Assembly (NCBI GenBank): GCA_944319945.1
Contig: CALUFN010000006.1
Location: forward strand, 1 to 64,000
DNA: 64,000 bases
Direction of reading: 5' to 3'
From: an uncultured Prevotella sp.
Lineage (GTDB): Bacteria > Bacteroidota > Bacteroidia > Bacteroidales > Bacteroidaceae
Below are positions 25,942 through 34,522 of this stretch, piece after piece (position 1 is the stretch's first letter; the number at the start of each line of letters is the position of its first letter). The position numbers and the translations under genes are program-made. The notes below the pieces were generated by a model. It ran no database searches and was not told the origin of the DNA. It was given only the letters and a program-made list of their open reading frames with translations.

Positions 25942-27960
25942 CTATTCCTCCATGAATGATTTTACTTGGTTGTAAACGTTCTCTGCCGTGTATCCGAGCT
26001 TCTCGTCGAGCACCTTGTAGGGGGCCGAGAAGCCGAAGCTCGGCATGCCGAACACCTTGCCGTTAGCGCCTACTAGGCCTTCGAGCGTCACGGGCAGGCC
26101 GGCCGTCATGCCGAACACCTTTGCGCCCTTAGGCAGCACGCTCTCTTGGTACTCCTTGCTCTGGCTGCGGAAGAGGCCTTCGCTGGGCGCGCTCACTATG
26201 CGCACCTTCACTCCGTCCTTGCGCAGCAGCTCCGCTCCGGCTACGAGCGTAGACACTTCGGAGCCGTCGGCGAGCAGGATTACGTCGTAGTCGTCGTCTG
26301 ATCCGGCTACGACGTATGCTCCCTTGCGGGCCTGTTCGTAGTCGTTGCCTGCGGGCAGCTTGGCTATGTTCTGGCGCGAGAGGATGAGAGCCGTAGGCGT
26401 CTCGGTGTTTTCCATCGCCATGGCCCAGCACACCGTGGTCTCGTCGGCGTCGGCCGGACGGAACACGCGCACGCTGTCCTTGCCGTGGTGGTTCTTCAGT
26501 TTCTCCATGAGGCGTATCTGTGCTTCCTGCTCTACGGGCTCGTGGGTGGGGCCGTCTTCGCCTACGCGGAATGCGTCGTGCGTCCAAATGAACTTTATGG
26601 GCACTTCCATCAGGGCGGCCATGCGCACTGCCGGCTTCATGTAGTCTGAGAATACGAAGAACGTTCCGCAGGCAGGTATCACGCCGCCGTGCAGGTACAT
26701 GCCGATGCACATGCACGCCATGGTCAGCTCGCTCACGCCTGCCTGGAAGAAGGCGCCCGTGAAGTCGTCTTTAGCTAGGGCCTTGGTCTTCTTCAGGAAG
26801 CCGTCGGTCTTGTCGCTGTTAGACAGGTCTGCCGAGGCGCATATCATGTTGGGCACCTGCTCGGCCAGTGCTCCGAGGCAGGCTGCCGAGGCTGCGCGCG
26901 TGGCCGAGCCTTCCTTCTGCACCACCGCGCTCCAGTCTACTTTGGGCGCGTTGCCGCTGAACCATTCCTTCATCAGTGCCGCCTTGCCGGGGTTGGCCTC
27001 GGCCCAATCCCTCTCTTCGGCGCGGCGTACTGCCACGATTTCCCTCAACTCTTCGGCGCGGCGTATGTAAAGCTCGTTCACCTCGGGGAATATTTGGAAG
27101 GGGTTCTCGGGGTCTCCGCCGAGGTGCTTCACGGTGTTTACGTAAGCGTCTCCGCCCAGCGGCGCCCCGTGGGTCTTTATGCTGTGCTCGTAGCTCGTGC
27201 CGTCGTCCTTGCGTGCGCCCTTGCCCATCACGGTCTTTCCTATGATGAGGGTGGGGCGGCGTTGCTCCTTGTTGGCTACGGCGAGGGCGGCGCGTATCTC
27301 GTCGGCGTCGTTGCCGTCAATCTTCAGCACGTTCCAGCCCCAGGCCTTGTATTTAGCCTCGGTGTCTTCGTTCATCACCTCGCTGCACTCGGTTGAGAGC
27401 TGTATGTCGTTAGAGTCGTAGAACATGATGAGGTTGTTAAGCCCCAGCAGGCCGGCTATGCGGCCCGTGCCCTGCGATATTTCCTCCTCTATGCCGCCGT
27501 CGGATATGTAGGCATAGATCTTGTGGCGCATCACCTCCTTGCCCAGGCGAGCTTCGAGGAACTTTTCGGCCACGGCCGCACCGGCGGCGAAGGTGTGTCC
27601 CTGTCCGAGCGGGCCGGATGTGTTCTCTATGCCGCGCTCAATGTCGCGCTCGGGGTGGCCCGGCGTGGGCGAGCCCCACTGGCGGAACTGGGCCAGCTCG
27701 TCAAGCGTGAACTTGCCTTGCAGGCACAGCGCGCTGTAGAGCATGGGCGACATGTGGCCCGGGTCGAGATAGAAGCGGTCGCGTCCGGCCCATGTCGGGT
27801 CTTCGGGGTCATATACTAAGAACTCTGAGAAGAGCACGTTGATGAAGTCGGCTCCGCCCATCGCTCCGCCCGGGTGTCCCGACTTGGCTTTTTCAACCAT
27901 TGAAGCGGCGAGTATCCTGATGTTGTCCGCCGCCTTGTTCATTAATGTCTTGTCGTTCAT
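25942..27960 (-). CDS. tkt: Transketolase
   Basis: This thiamine-diphosphate enzyme transfers two-carbon ketol units in the non-oxidative pentose phosphate pathway. At 672 residues it has the full three-domain layout. The N-terminal domain opens with HPGGAMGGAD and carries TPP and metal contacts near 150-190 (ISDGGIEEEISQGTG, FYDSNDIQL). The pyrimidine domain (GVSELTMACMCIGMYLHGG, THDAFRVGEDGPTHEPVEQ) covers about 350-530. The C-terminal domain ends at 672. A -7 promoter element lies about 75 bases upstream, and rpiB follows in the same operon. No abnormality is seen. Confidence 0.97.
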   Translation of the reverse strand: MNDKTLMNKAADNIRILAASMVEKAKSGHPGGAMGGADFINVLFSEFLVYDPEDPTWAGRDRFYLDPGHMSPMLYSALCLQGKFTLDELAQFRQWGSPTPGHPERDIERGIENTSGPLGQGHTFAAGAAVAEKFLEARLGKEVMRHKIYAYISDGGIEEEISQGTGRIAGLLGLNNLIMFYDSNDIQLSTECSEVMNEDTEAKYKAWGWNVLKIDGNDADEIRAALAVANKEQRRPTLIIGKTVMGKGARKDDGTSYEHSIKTHGAPLGGDAYVNTVKHLGGDPENPFQIFPEVNELYIRRAEELREIVAVRRAEERDWAEANPGKAALMKEWFSGNAPKVDWSAVVQKEGSATRAASAACLGALAEQVPNMICASADLSNSDKTDGFLKKTKALAKDDFTGAFFQAGVSELTMACMCIGMYLHGGVIPACGTFFVFSDYMKPAVRMAALMEVPIKFIWTHDAFRVGEDGPTHEPVEQEAQIRLMEKLKNHHGKDSVRVFRPADADETTVCWAMAMENTETPTALILSRQNIAKLPAGNDYEQARKGAYVVAGSDDDYDVILLADGSEVSTLVAGAELLRKDGVKVRIVSAPSEGLFRSQSKEYQESVLPKGAKVFGMTAGLPVTLEGLVGANGKVFGMPSFGFSAPYKVLDEKLGYTAENVYNQVKSFMEE

Positions 27961-28033
27961 TTATATTGTGTTTAAATAGTTAGTAGCTATCAGTAGGTTG
28001 GTTGTGGTTGCCGCAATGTGCGGATACTTTCCG

Positions 28034-28041
28034 CAAAGATA
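28034..28041 (-). promoter_or_regulatory. -7 element (TATCTTTG, minus strand) of the tkt-rpiB operon
   Basis: Minus-strand TATCTTTG matches the -7 consensus. The tkt start codon is about 73 bases downstream. No clear TTTG is present at the -33 position. Confidence 0.55.
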
Positions 28042-28144
28042 ACCATTTTCGCGTTAAAACGGAAGAAAAAACCACTTAATGTTTGAAAAACTTTCAAATC
28101 CGCCGCAGCAGGGTTATGCGCCGTGCGGTTTCGGGGGCGAGCCG

Positions 28145-28258
28145 GGCCGCTTTGCGAAAGGCCGCCTTTCGGGCGGTAAAAGGCATCTTTTTACAAGACA
28201 AAAGGTTACCTTTCGGACGGTGAAAGGTAACCTTTTACTAACATGTTGGCTATCAATG
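28145..28258. repeat. Covarying hairpin cluster at the DUF4421 3' side
   Basis: AAAAGGTTACCTTTC (28200-28214) pairs with GAAAGGTAACCTTTT (28222-28236), a perfect 15-bp stem. AAAGGCCGCCTTTC palindromes lie to the left. The shared tail TAACATGTTGGCTATCAAT is at about 28239-28257. I see no gene in the 338-base gap between the tkt start and the DUF4421 stop. Confidence 0.75.
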
Positions 28259-28298
28259 TTTTATAATCTTTGTACGTTGCGACTGGCAACGTGCGCTC

Positions 28299-29288
28299 TC
28301 AGAACCTGAATCCGTATGACATCCGCGCCCGCCATTTCGTGCTTTCTATCATCATCTGCTTGCGGTCGCCCTGGTGCCAAAGGTTGACCACGGCCGAGAG
28401 GCTTACGAACTTGTTGCCGAAGTGGCGCACTACGGCCAGCCGCCCTACGCTGATGAATGAGGGAAACTTCAGCGGGGCGCGCTGGCGCACGTCGCCTACG
28501 GTGAGCCTGTTGCGGGCGTAGACCACCAGCGTGGGCACGGCCGAGACGTGTATGAGCCACTTGCGACGGGTGACGAAGTTGTAGGCGTAGCCTCCGCCTA
28601 CGGCCACGTTGACCATAGACAGGCGGGCGCCGGCCACGCCGAGCACCTCTTCAGGCTCAGTGTCAATGCGCCCGGCGAAGGCCGAGAGCCCCAGCAGCCA
28701 CGTGCCGCAGCTGCGGCGTTGCACCTTAGACTGGCTGAATGCCGCCGGAAACGAGAACCTGCGGCGGTTGAAGGCGTAGTAGGCGTTGGCCTGCACAGTC
28801 TCCATGCCCACGCTGCCGCGCGCTATCTCGTGCTCCGCGCCGCCGTATTCCGAGCGTCCCCTGAACGTCTTGGCCGACGTGAGCACGATGTCGCCGCCCA
28901 CGCGGTTGCCGTAAGAGGTGAAGTTCAGCTCGTAGTCCTTGTTCCATCCGGCCAGCTTCGCCGGGTTGAGCGAGAAGCCGAGCGACAGCCCCCGGTAGCT
29001 CACGCTCGCGCCCACGGTGGTCTTGGCGTCGGCGTAGAGCCTCGTCGTGAACGGGCCTCCGCCTATCAAGCCTCGGGTGAGGATGTTGGTGCCCGACACG
29101 TTCATGCGCAACTTCACCGTCCACCGCCCCTCTGGTCGGCCCACGTATGTCGTGTCGGTCTTTGCGTCGGCCCGCATGTCGCGCTTGTCGAGCAGGCGGT
29201 CTATCTTACGCAAAATCCCCGTTTGCGCCTCGGCCGCGATGGCTGAGGCGCAAGCGAGGATGATTATCGTGAGGCGTAGCGTGCGCAT
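28299..29288 (-). CDS. DUF4421 family exported protein
   Basis: This 329-residue protein has a signal peptide (cleavage after AEAQ, near 22). Its body is rich in alternating hydrophobic residues and aromatic strand ends, finishing RARMSYGFRF. That pattern fits an outer-membrane beta-barrel. The TTYVGRPEGRWTVKLR start of the mature region and the overall spacing match DUF4421, a Bacteroidetes family of unknown function. It is the most distal minus-strand gene behind the ECF sigma factor locus and lies 70 bases after the split barrel gene. Confidence 0.75.
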   Translation of the reverse strand: MRTLRLTIIILACASAIAAEAQTGILRKIDRLLDKRDMRADAKTDTTYVGRPEGRWTVKLRMNVSGTNILTRGLIGGGPFTTRLYADAKTTVGASVSYRGLSLGFSLNPAKLAGWNKDYELNFTSYGNRVGGDIVLTSAKTFRGRSEYGGAEHEIARGSVGMETVQANAYYAFNRRRFSFPAAFSQSKVQRRSCGTWLLGLSAFAGRIDTEPEEVLGVAGARLSMVNVAVGGGYAYNFVTRRKWLIHVSAVPTLVVYARNRLTVGDVRQRAPLKFPSFISVGRLAVVRHFGNKFVSLSAVVNLWHQGDRKQMMIESTKWRARMSYGFRF

Positions 29289-29358
29289 GCGTTATAATGA
29301 CCGTTGGGGTTTATATTGAAAACGCATGCGGTGCGCCTTTTATTGCGTGCGCAAGGGG

Positions 29359-30258
29359 CTAATCCTTGAATGCCTTTGTCTTTATCATGTGCGCCAGCTC
29401 GAGCACGTCGAGGCCTATGCTGGACGACCCCGAGTAGGCCTTAGTGCCCGTGGCGGTCTTAAACGTGGGCGTAAGTCCGATCGTGGCGGTGAGCGTAATA
29501 GGGCCGAAGCCGAAACCGGCCTCGAAGTTTGCCCCGAAGCGTTGCAGCTTGAGGGCGTCGGGCACGCCGCTCACGGTGGCGCCGGCGGCCGGCGTTAGGC
29601 GGTAGGAGGCGTTGGTGCGCACCTCGCCCGAGAGGCCCAGGCTGCAGCTGAACCAGCTGTAATCCTGCTGCCACGACAGCATCACGGGCACGCGCAGCAC
29701 GCCGTAGTTCATGTTGTTGCCCTCGGCGCGGGCGTCGAGCGGCGTGTATGTCATAAGGCCTCCGCTTTGGCCTACGGCGTAGTCTTTCTGGAAACACTGG
29801 TGCACCCAGGCCACCTACACGGCCGCCATGAGTCCTACCGTGCGGGCCTTGTCGAACGGCACGACGAACGACCACGGCGTGAAGCCAAGCTCGAACGACT
29901 TGGAGCGGCGTGCGTGGGTGTCGCCCGTGTTGCTTGAGAACGGGCTCCGGCCTATCGTCTTCATGCCCATCCACACCGTGGGGAAGTGTGGGCGGAAGCT
30001 GACGTTCTGCAGGTTCTCCGCCGGAACGAACGGCGAGCCTACGTAGACACGTTCCACCTCCTGGCCGTCAACGTATTCGGTCTCGCGCACGGGCGACAGC
30101 AGGTAGCCCTGGCGGTTGTACACTTTCACGGTAGTCTTAGCGTCTTGCACGTCTACCACTATCTTCTTGTCTTTCACGGTGAACGTGGTGTCGTTCCCCT
30201 CTTCGGCCTGTGCCGCGGCCGGCAGCAGCGTTGCGAGTAATATTATAAGGTGTCTCAT
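29359..30258 (-). pseudogene. Outer-membrane protein gene split by an in-frame amber codon
   Basis: One continuous frame from ATG 30258 to 29359 is interrupted only by TAG at 29815-29817. The upstream half starts MRHLIILLATLLPAAAQAEE (signal peptide), carries ETEYVDGQEVERVYV and ends GLMAAV. The downstream half resumes AWVHQCFQKDYAVG. The neighbouring paralogue (30280-31140) reads through the same place as SAVSMGKVHNHFQGDYV, showing that the two halves were one protein of about 299 residues. The stop is a recent point change, since everything downstream remains open. Only the N-terminal 147 residues would be made, without most of the barrel. Confidence 0.8.
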
Positions 30259-30279
30259 GTCGTTATGCGTTTTTAATTG

Positions 30280-31140
30280 TTAGAATCTGAAACCTATGCC
30301 GAAGCCCACGGGGTAACACTCGGGCGCGAAGCTCGTCTTGAGTAGCGGCGTGAGGGCCGCGCGGCCGTACACCATCAGGAAGCCGTAGCCGGCGCGAAGC
30401 TCGAGGTTGAGGCCCAGCGGATTGAGGTTGATGTCGTCGGTCACGGTGTGCTTGCCTGCGTCGGTGCGGTAGCGCGAGTGGTCGTTCCAGCGCATTTCTA
30501 TCGAGGCTCCGCCGGCCACGTAGAGGTCGCCGCGCCGCGTTCTGCGCTGCCACTCGAGCATCACCGGCAGCCTTGCCACGGCGTAGCTGATGTAGCTCTT
30601 GCGCACGCCGCCGCCCTCTATGCGCTTCATCGAGGTCACGCCGTCGTCGGTCGTTAGCACGTAGTCGCCCTGGAAGTGGTTGTGCACCTTGCCCATGCTC
30701 ACGGCCGAGGTCACCGCCAGCGAGCGGGTGAGGCCGAAGCTCATCTGCAAGAGCGTCACTCCCCACTCCCACGACTTCGACCCGCGGGTGTGCATGCCGG
30801 CGTTGCCGCCGCCGCCCATGATGCTTCCCGGCAGCTGGCTGAAGCCGATGTAGAACAGCGGATAGTGGCTCTTGGGCCGCTGCTTGTTCTTAGTCACTAT
30901 GTCGGGGATGAACGGCGACGTGACATACACGCGCTCTATCTCCTGGCCGTCTACGTATTCCACCTCGCGCGTCTTACGGTGCTTGTTGCCGTCCATGTCG
31001 TACACTTGCAGGTCGGTCTTGCCCCCGTCGGTGCTTACTGTTATCTTACGGTTGTCCACGGTGAACGTGGTGTCGCTCCTTTCCTCGGCCTGCGCCGCGG
31101 CCGGCAGCAGCGTTGCGAGTAATAATATGAGATGTTTCAT
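30280..31140 (-). CDS. Outer-membrane beta-barrel protein (intact paralogue)
   Basis: This 286-residue exported protein has a signal peptide nearly identical to its tandem neighbour (cut after AQA). A short strand-rich N-terminal region (FTVDNRKITV, EVEYVDGQEIERVYV) precedes about ten amphipathic strands, and it ends GFGIGFRF, a terminal aromatic typical of outer-membrane barrels. No known family name can be given with certainty; porin-family and DUF3575-like small barrels are comparable. It lies 21 bases upstream of the amber-split paralogue, so the pair arose by tandem duplication. Both sit in the operon-like series behind the ECF sigma and putative anti-sigma genes. Confidence 0.75.
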   Translation of the reverse strand: MKHLILLLATLLPAAAQAEERSDTTFTVDNRKITVSTDGGKTDLQVYDMDGNKHRKTREVEYVDGQEIERVYVTSPFIPDIVTKNKQRPKSHYPLFYIGFSQLPGSIMGGGGNAGMHTRGSKSWEWGVTLLQMSFGLTRSLAVTSAVSMGKVHNHFQGDYVLTTDDGVTSMKRIEGGGVRKSYISYAVARLPVMLEWQRRTRRGDLYVAGGASIEMRWNDHSRYRTDAGKHTVTDDINLNPLGLNLELRAGYGFLMVYGRAALTPLLKTSFAPECYPVGFGIGFRF

Positions 31141-31164
31141 GTCTTAATGGTTTTGTTTTACGTT

Positions 31165-31602
31165 TTACGAGTAGCACAGTTTCATTATGTCGTCGGGCGA
31201 CAGGGCACCCTCGATGTAGATCACTGCTCCGCCGGAGCCTCTCGGGTTGCTGAACAGGATGTAGCGGTTCATGCCGCCGCCCGCAGGGGGCATCATGTAG
31301 TATCCGCTCACCACGCGTCCGTTTTCCACCACTTCGCGTATCTTCTTAGCCTTCTTCTTGTCTGCTTTCAGATACGGGTCGATGCTCGGTTGCAGGTTTT
31401 TGTAGGTCAGGCTTTTGTACACTTTCAGCTCGTATCCGCGCAGTTTGGTGTCGTGCAGCTCTACCATCTTGCACCCTTTGGCGTGGCCGTACCGCTTGAA
31501 CACGTTGTCGATGTTCAGTCCCTGCTGGGCCGACGCCGCCAAAACCGATATTATGGCAAACGCGAGCGTAAGCGTCATGCGTTTAAGGCTGTTGTGTTTC
31601 AT
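31165..31602 (-). CDS. Small exported protein, DUF6108-like
   Basis: This 145-residue protein has a signal peptide (MKHNSLKRMTLTLAFAIISV, cut after SAQ). The mature part carries YELKVYKSLTYKN and a basic KKKAKKIREVVENGRVVSGYY segment, and ends GALSPDDIMKLCYS. From memory this resembles the DUF6108 or DUF4252 type of small exported Bacteroidales proteins found beside ECF sigma factors, but I cannot confirm the family. It follows the putative anti-sigma gene on the same strand across a repeat-filled 144-base gap. Confidence 0.65.
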   Translation of the reverse strand: MKHNSLKRMTLTLAFAIISVLAASAQQGLNIDNVFKRYGHAKGCKMVELHDTKLRGYELKVYKSLTYKNLQPSIDPYLKADKKKAKKIREVVENGRVVSGYYMMPPAGGGMNRYILFSNPRGSGGAVIYIEGALSPDDIMKLCYS

Positions 31603-31626
31603 ATCGTTAAGTGTTTATCTTTTCTG

Positions 31627-31757
31627 TGAGGTTTTACGGTTATACGGTCGTAAGGTCTTTAGGTTGTGCGGTTTCTCGGTTTTACGGTCTTTTTGTTTCA
31701 CCTTCTCACCCTTTCACCTTCTCACCTTTTCACCTTTTTTACCTTCTCACCTTTTCA
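31627..31757. repeat. Mixed word array (GGTTTTACGG words, then CACCTTCTCACC words)
   Basis: The left part (about 31627-31695) holds GGTTTTACGGTTATACGG-type words and the right part (about 31697-31757) holds CACCTTTTCACC words. Two families abut in the same orientation. The right end overlaps the last codons of the putative anti-sigma gene (MMKR). Confidence 0.65.
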
Positions 31758-32178
31758 TCATGTCGAGCGCGTCGAAGGTGTCGTCGTAGTCGGTCGATAC
31801 CATTTGCAACGCGTCGAGCGCCTCTTCTTCCACAGTCTGGCGATCGGTGTACACCTTGCCGTTGATCACGGCGTAGCCGTCGGACGGTTGCGCCTGCCGC
31901 ATCACCACGGTAGCAGCCACGGCCGCAGCTATCGACGCCGCCACGGCTATGCGCCTCAAGTGTCTCATTGCGGCCGTGTGCCTGCGCACGGGCTGCTTGG
32001 CTTCGGCCTGCCTCTCGCCGTCTACGAAGGCGAAGAGAGCCTTGTAAGGCCGCCATTCCTCGGGTATGCCGTCGCCCGCCGAGGCGAAATATTCCCTTAG
32101 CGTCAGCTCCTCGGCGGCCGAAGTCTCTCCGTCGAGATATTTGTCGAGCAGAGCCTTTATGTGTCGTTCCTTTTCCAT
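31747..32178 (-). CDS. Putative anti-sigma factor, single-pass membrane protein
   Basis: This 143-residue protein starts with a helical cytoplasmic-type region (KERHIKALLDKYLDGETSAAE, then EELTLREYFAS), reminiscent of FecR-type anti-sigma N-termini. A basic stretch (RRHTAAMRHLRR) precedes one transmembrane helix at about 76-92 (IAVAASIAAAVAATVVM). A short acidic C-terminal domain faces the periplasm. There is no zinc-binding HxxxCxxC motif. It lies 24 bases downstream of an ECF sigma factor gene on the same strand, the usual sigma/anti-sigma order. The FecR carbohydrate-sensing domain is absent, so the signal is unknown. Confidence 0.7.
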   Translation of the reverse strand: MEKERHIKALLDKYLDGETSAAEELTLREYFASAGDGIPEEWRPYKALFAFVDGERQAEAKQPVRRHTAAMRHLRRIAVAASIAAAVAATVVMRQAQPSDGYAVINGKVYTDRQTVEEEALDALQMVSTDYDDTFDALDMMKR

Positions 32179-32202
32179 CGTAATGCCGTTGTTTGTCAGT
32201 TG

Positions 32203-32709
32203 TCAGTCCTTATGCGCCTTTGTCCTTGTCAGCTTGGCGTAGTCGGATATTATCTTGCGCCTCGCCCTCGATAGGTTTTGGCGCAGGCTGTCGGCCGAGC
32301 AGCCCGTGATCTGCATTATCTCGTCGCTGTCGTAGCCTTCTATCTCCTTCATCCTGAATATCAGGCCTTGCAGCGGCGGCAGGTGGTCTACTATGGTTTT
32401 CACCAGCTCCACCTCGTCGCAGCGTTCGGCCCTGAGGTCTTCGGCGGCCGGCTCGCCCAGGCCCGAAGCCTTGCCGCGCTCGTAGGCGGCGTGCTTCCAG
32501 CCGTCTTTTATCTTGTTGCGCAGCATGGTCGCGGCCAGCGCCTTCTTGTCGGCATACCGCTCGAGCGTAGAGCGCATGCTCCACATCTTGAGCATGACTT
32601 CCTGCACCATGTCTTCGGCTTGGTCGTCATCTCCGGTCAGCCTGCGCGCCATCTGCTTCAGACTGTCGCGCATCGGGACTATTATGCGGTTAAACTCTTC
32701 CGGTTTCAT
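32203..32709 (-). CDS. ECF-type RNA polymerase sigma-70 family factor
   Basis: This alternative sigma factor of 168 residues has region 2 at about 10-75 (MARRLTGDDDQAEDMVQEVM) and region 4 at about 105-160 (LPPLQGLIFRMKEIEGYDSDEIMQIT and SADSLRQNLSRARRKI, a helix-turn-helix). Region 3 is absent, as in ECF factors. It starts the minus-strand series sigma, putative anti-sigma, small exported protein, two outer-membrane barrels and DUF4421, suggesting it controls envelope genes, possibly including its own neighbours. It has no TonB receptor partner nearby, so it does not look like a typical polysaccharide-locus sigma factor. Confidence 0.92.
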   Translation of the reverse strand: MKPEEFNRIIVPMRDSLKQMARRLTGDDDQAEDMVQEVMLKMWSMRSTLERYADKKALAATMLRNKIKDGWKHAAYERGKASGLGEPAAEDLRAERCDEVELVKTIVDHLPPLQGLIFRMKEIEGYDSDEIMQITGCSADSLRQNLSRARRKIISDYAKLTRTKAHKD

Positions 32710-32830
32710 GCCTTTTCATCTAATAGACGATTGAGACGCCGAAACGTGACATGAGCTGCACAAAATATTTCCTCAGACGGCGATTTTTTTTTTCGTTTAA
32801 CCGCCTGTTGGCGGACTTATTTTTTTGCGC

Positions 32831-33036
32831 ACGGCGATGATTACAGTTTCAAATGGCATCCTTCGAGCCTTCAATACATGGCTTTTTGCCTCTTAAAAGA
32901 CTGCCTTTCACGCTATAAAAGGATGCCTTTTGCAAATGCGCCGGATGCGAGTTTAAAACCGTAAGCAAAAGGCTTTGAGATGCAACAAACTGAAAGCCTC
33001 GGCCTCTAAAGAGGCAATAATGATTCAGCCAACGAG
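32831..33036. repeat. Long dispersed repeat, copy 1 of 2
   Basis: About 205 bases align closely along their length with 46478-46681. Shared blocks include TTTCAAATGG, ACATGGCTTTTTGCCT, GCCTTTTGCAAA and AAAACCGTAAG, and the CAATAAT and GCCAACG blocks near the right end. A hairpin, GCCTC-TAAA-GAGGC (33002-33015), is replaced in copy 2 by a different but still mostly paired stem. No gene is evident in this gap. Confidence 0.75.
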
Positions 33037-33109
33037 TTTTAGCCGTGAAGCCGTATATACGCTTACGCGCAACCATTTACCGAAAAATTTACAAATAACA
33101 GGCGGAATG

Positions 33110-33141
33110 CTTGCTTTTTAACAACATTTTCCATATCTTTG
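33110..33141 (+). promoter_or_regulatory. Promoter of the candidate ncRNA
   Basis: CTTG (33110-33113), a 20-base spacer and TATCTTTG (33134-33141) fit the Bacteroidetes promoter consensus. Transcription should start near 33148, about 280 bases before the next coding start. Confidence 0.65.
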
Positions 33142-33147
33142 CAAAAA

Positions 33148-33385
33148 AATATTATTGCCTATGATATAATACGGACAAAAGACATATAAGAAATTGAAGC
33201 GTTAGCTTTGTATTCTTGCACTCTGATAATTGGGGAATTTGACGAATGCTGCAAAGAGTAAAAGTTGATGCTCACGTCGGCTGGCGTGGGCTTTTACTCG
33301 TATATTGCAGCAAAAGGTTTTCCCCAATACCACAGAGAGCGTAGACGAAGTTATTAGTCCACGTTTCTTTTTCTGTCTATTTTTC
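33148..33385 (+). ncRNA. Candidate rod-shaped structured RNA (6S-like architecture)
   Basis: A promoter is followed by about 240 non-coding bases that fold into one long interrupted hairpin. Nested pairs are CTCTG 33221-33225 with 33333-33337, TTGGGGAA 33230-33237 with 33320-33327, TGCTGCAA 33247-33254 with 33305-33312, GAGTAAAAG 33256-33264 with 33291-33299, and CTCACG 33271-33276 with 33285-33290. Internal loops separate the helices. T-rich sequence after 33360 could end the transcript. The rod shape with internal loops recalls 6S RNA, but I cannot match the sequence to a known family. A long 5' leader of the downstream membrane-protein gene is the main alternative. Confidence 0.55.
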
Positions 33386-33429
33386 AGCTTTTTGGACTTT
33401 TTTATATTAATAATCTAAACTAAACAACA

Positions 33430-33911
33430 ATGAAAAATATTTTTTGATTATATTTGCAGCACTTATCAGTCTTGGCGCATCGGCACAAAAAGGCGAGCAA
33501 AACGTAGGAGCACACGTGCTGTTTGGCACAGACATGTCAAACTTCGGTATCGGAGCGAAATACCAATATAACGTAACCAACGCAATCAGGCTGGAAGGCG
33601 TGGCTGACTATTACCTGAAGACGGACGGCTTCTCGATGTTCGACGTCAACATTAACGGCCATTACTTGTTCCATTTCAACAAGTTCACCGTATATCCGCT
33701 CATAGGTATCAATTATACGCATTGGAACTGGAACTTTGACGACGAACCCGGTATTGAAGGAGGTGGAGACGGCAGTATCGGTTTTAACATCGGCGGAGGC
33801 GCACAATACAACCTGACTGACAGGCTGCGCATAGGAGCTGAAATCAAATATCAAACCATCAGCGGCTTAAACACGGCGATAATCGGCGTGGGCGTGACAT
33901 ACTCATTATAA
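33430..33911 (+). pseudogene. Small outer-membrane barrel protein with frameshift in a T-tract (possible phase variation)
   Basis: From ATG 33430 the frame hits TGA at 33445-33447 after five codons. One more T in the run of six Ts (33440-33445) would give MKNIFLIIFAALISLGASAQ, a perfect signal peptide joined to the long open frame that ends at 33911. The open frame encodes a barrel-like protein (KFTVYPLIGINYTHWNW, FNIGGGAQYNLTDRL, ending VGVTYSL) of the OmpW/porin-like type, about 160 residues when repaired. Initiation at an internal TTG (33444) would lack a proper signal. The lesion may be an off-phase state, a true mutation or a base-calling error. Candidate ncRNA sequence lies directly upstream. 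Confidence 0.7.
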
Positions 33912-33980
33912 GTATTGGCGTGTATGCTTCCGAGGCGCGTATCCGTTTCGGAAGCATACCTTATAAAATATAACGCAATT

Positions 33981-34522
33981 ATGAAAAAGTATCATTCAGT
34001 TTTGTTCATGCTGGCTATGGTCATGGCGGCATGCGTGTTTGTCTCTTGCAGTGACGACGATGATTTTGAATCAAATGATAATATATGGGGTATTCCTAAT
34101 GTAGGTAAGACTTTAATTATTCAAGATGAGGCTTATTATGGCACAGGGTCTATTACTCCGACATACGGAGATGGAATTTATTTCGGCGTTGATGCGATCG
34201 AGAATTTAAATTCTCCTTATACTGGCAAATATCTCTCAATACATTTGTCTGAAGACGAGGCTTCGACCATATCCAAATTGTATGAAGGTAAGACCTAGAA
34301 TATATATACGTACGGGAATACCGAAACCTTAATTCTATCGTGTTAAATAATTCATGGGAAATTCTAAGCGGCGATGTCACCGTAACCGAAATTACTGATG
34401 AAACTGTAACTATCAATATTAATGATTTGGTTATAGAACATTATGAACGCCCCGGGAATACGGTTACCATCAGCGGACCTGCCATATTGGAAATACAGCC
34501 TGCCCAAAAATGGCCGTGGTGA
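33981..34522 (+). pseudogene. Lipoprotein pseudogene (amber codon plus frameshift)
   Basis: ATG 33981 starts a lipoprotein (signal ending VSCSDDDD). The frame ends at TAG 34296-34298 after YEGKT, but the codons beyond it still read NIYTYGNTETLILS, plausible protein. A frameshift near 34335 then moves the reading to another frame, VLNNSWEILSGDVTVTEITD and on to NTVTISGPAILEI, ending at 34522. Two lesions thus divide a former lipoprotein of about 180 residues with a strand-rich body. Base composition is more AT-rich than the core genes. It is related in style to the intact lipoprotein that follows. Confidence 0.7.

Noticed and set aside
32831..33036. Repeat-rich gap considered as a CRISPR array.
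   Set aside because: There are no regularly spaced identical repeats with unique spacers and no cas genes. Words are degenerate and palindromic.
29815..34298. Two in-frame TAG codons (29815-29817 and 34296-34298) could suggest amber recoding.
   Set aside because: Other intact genes here end in TAG (for example the PAP2 gene and gmk), and the second case also has a frameshift. Independent mutations explain both better.
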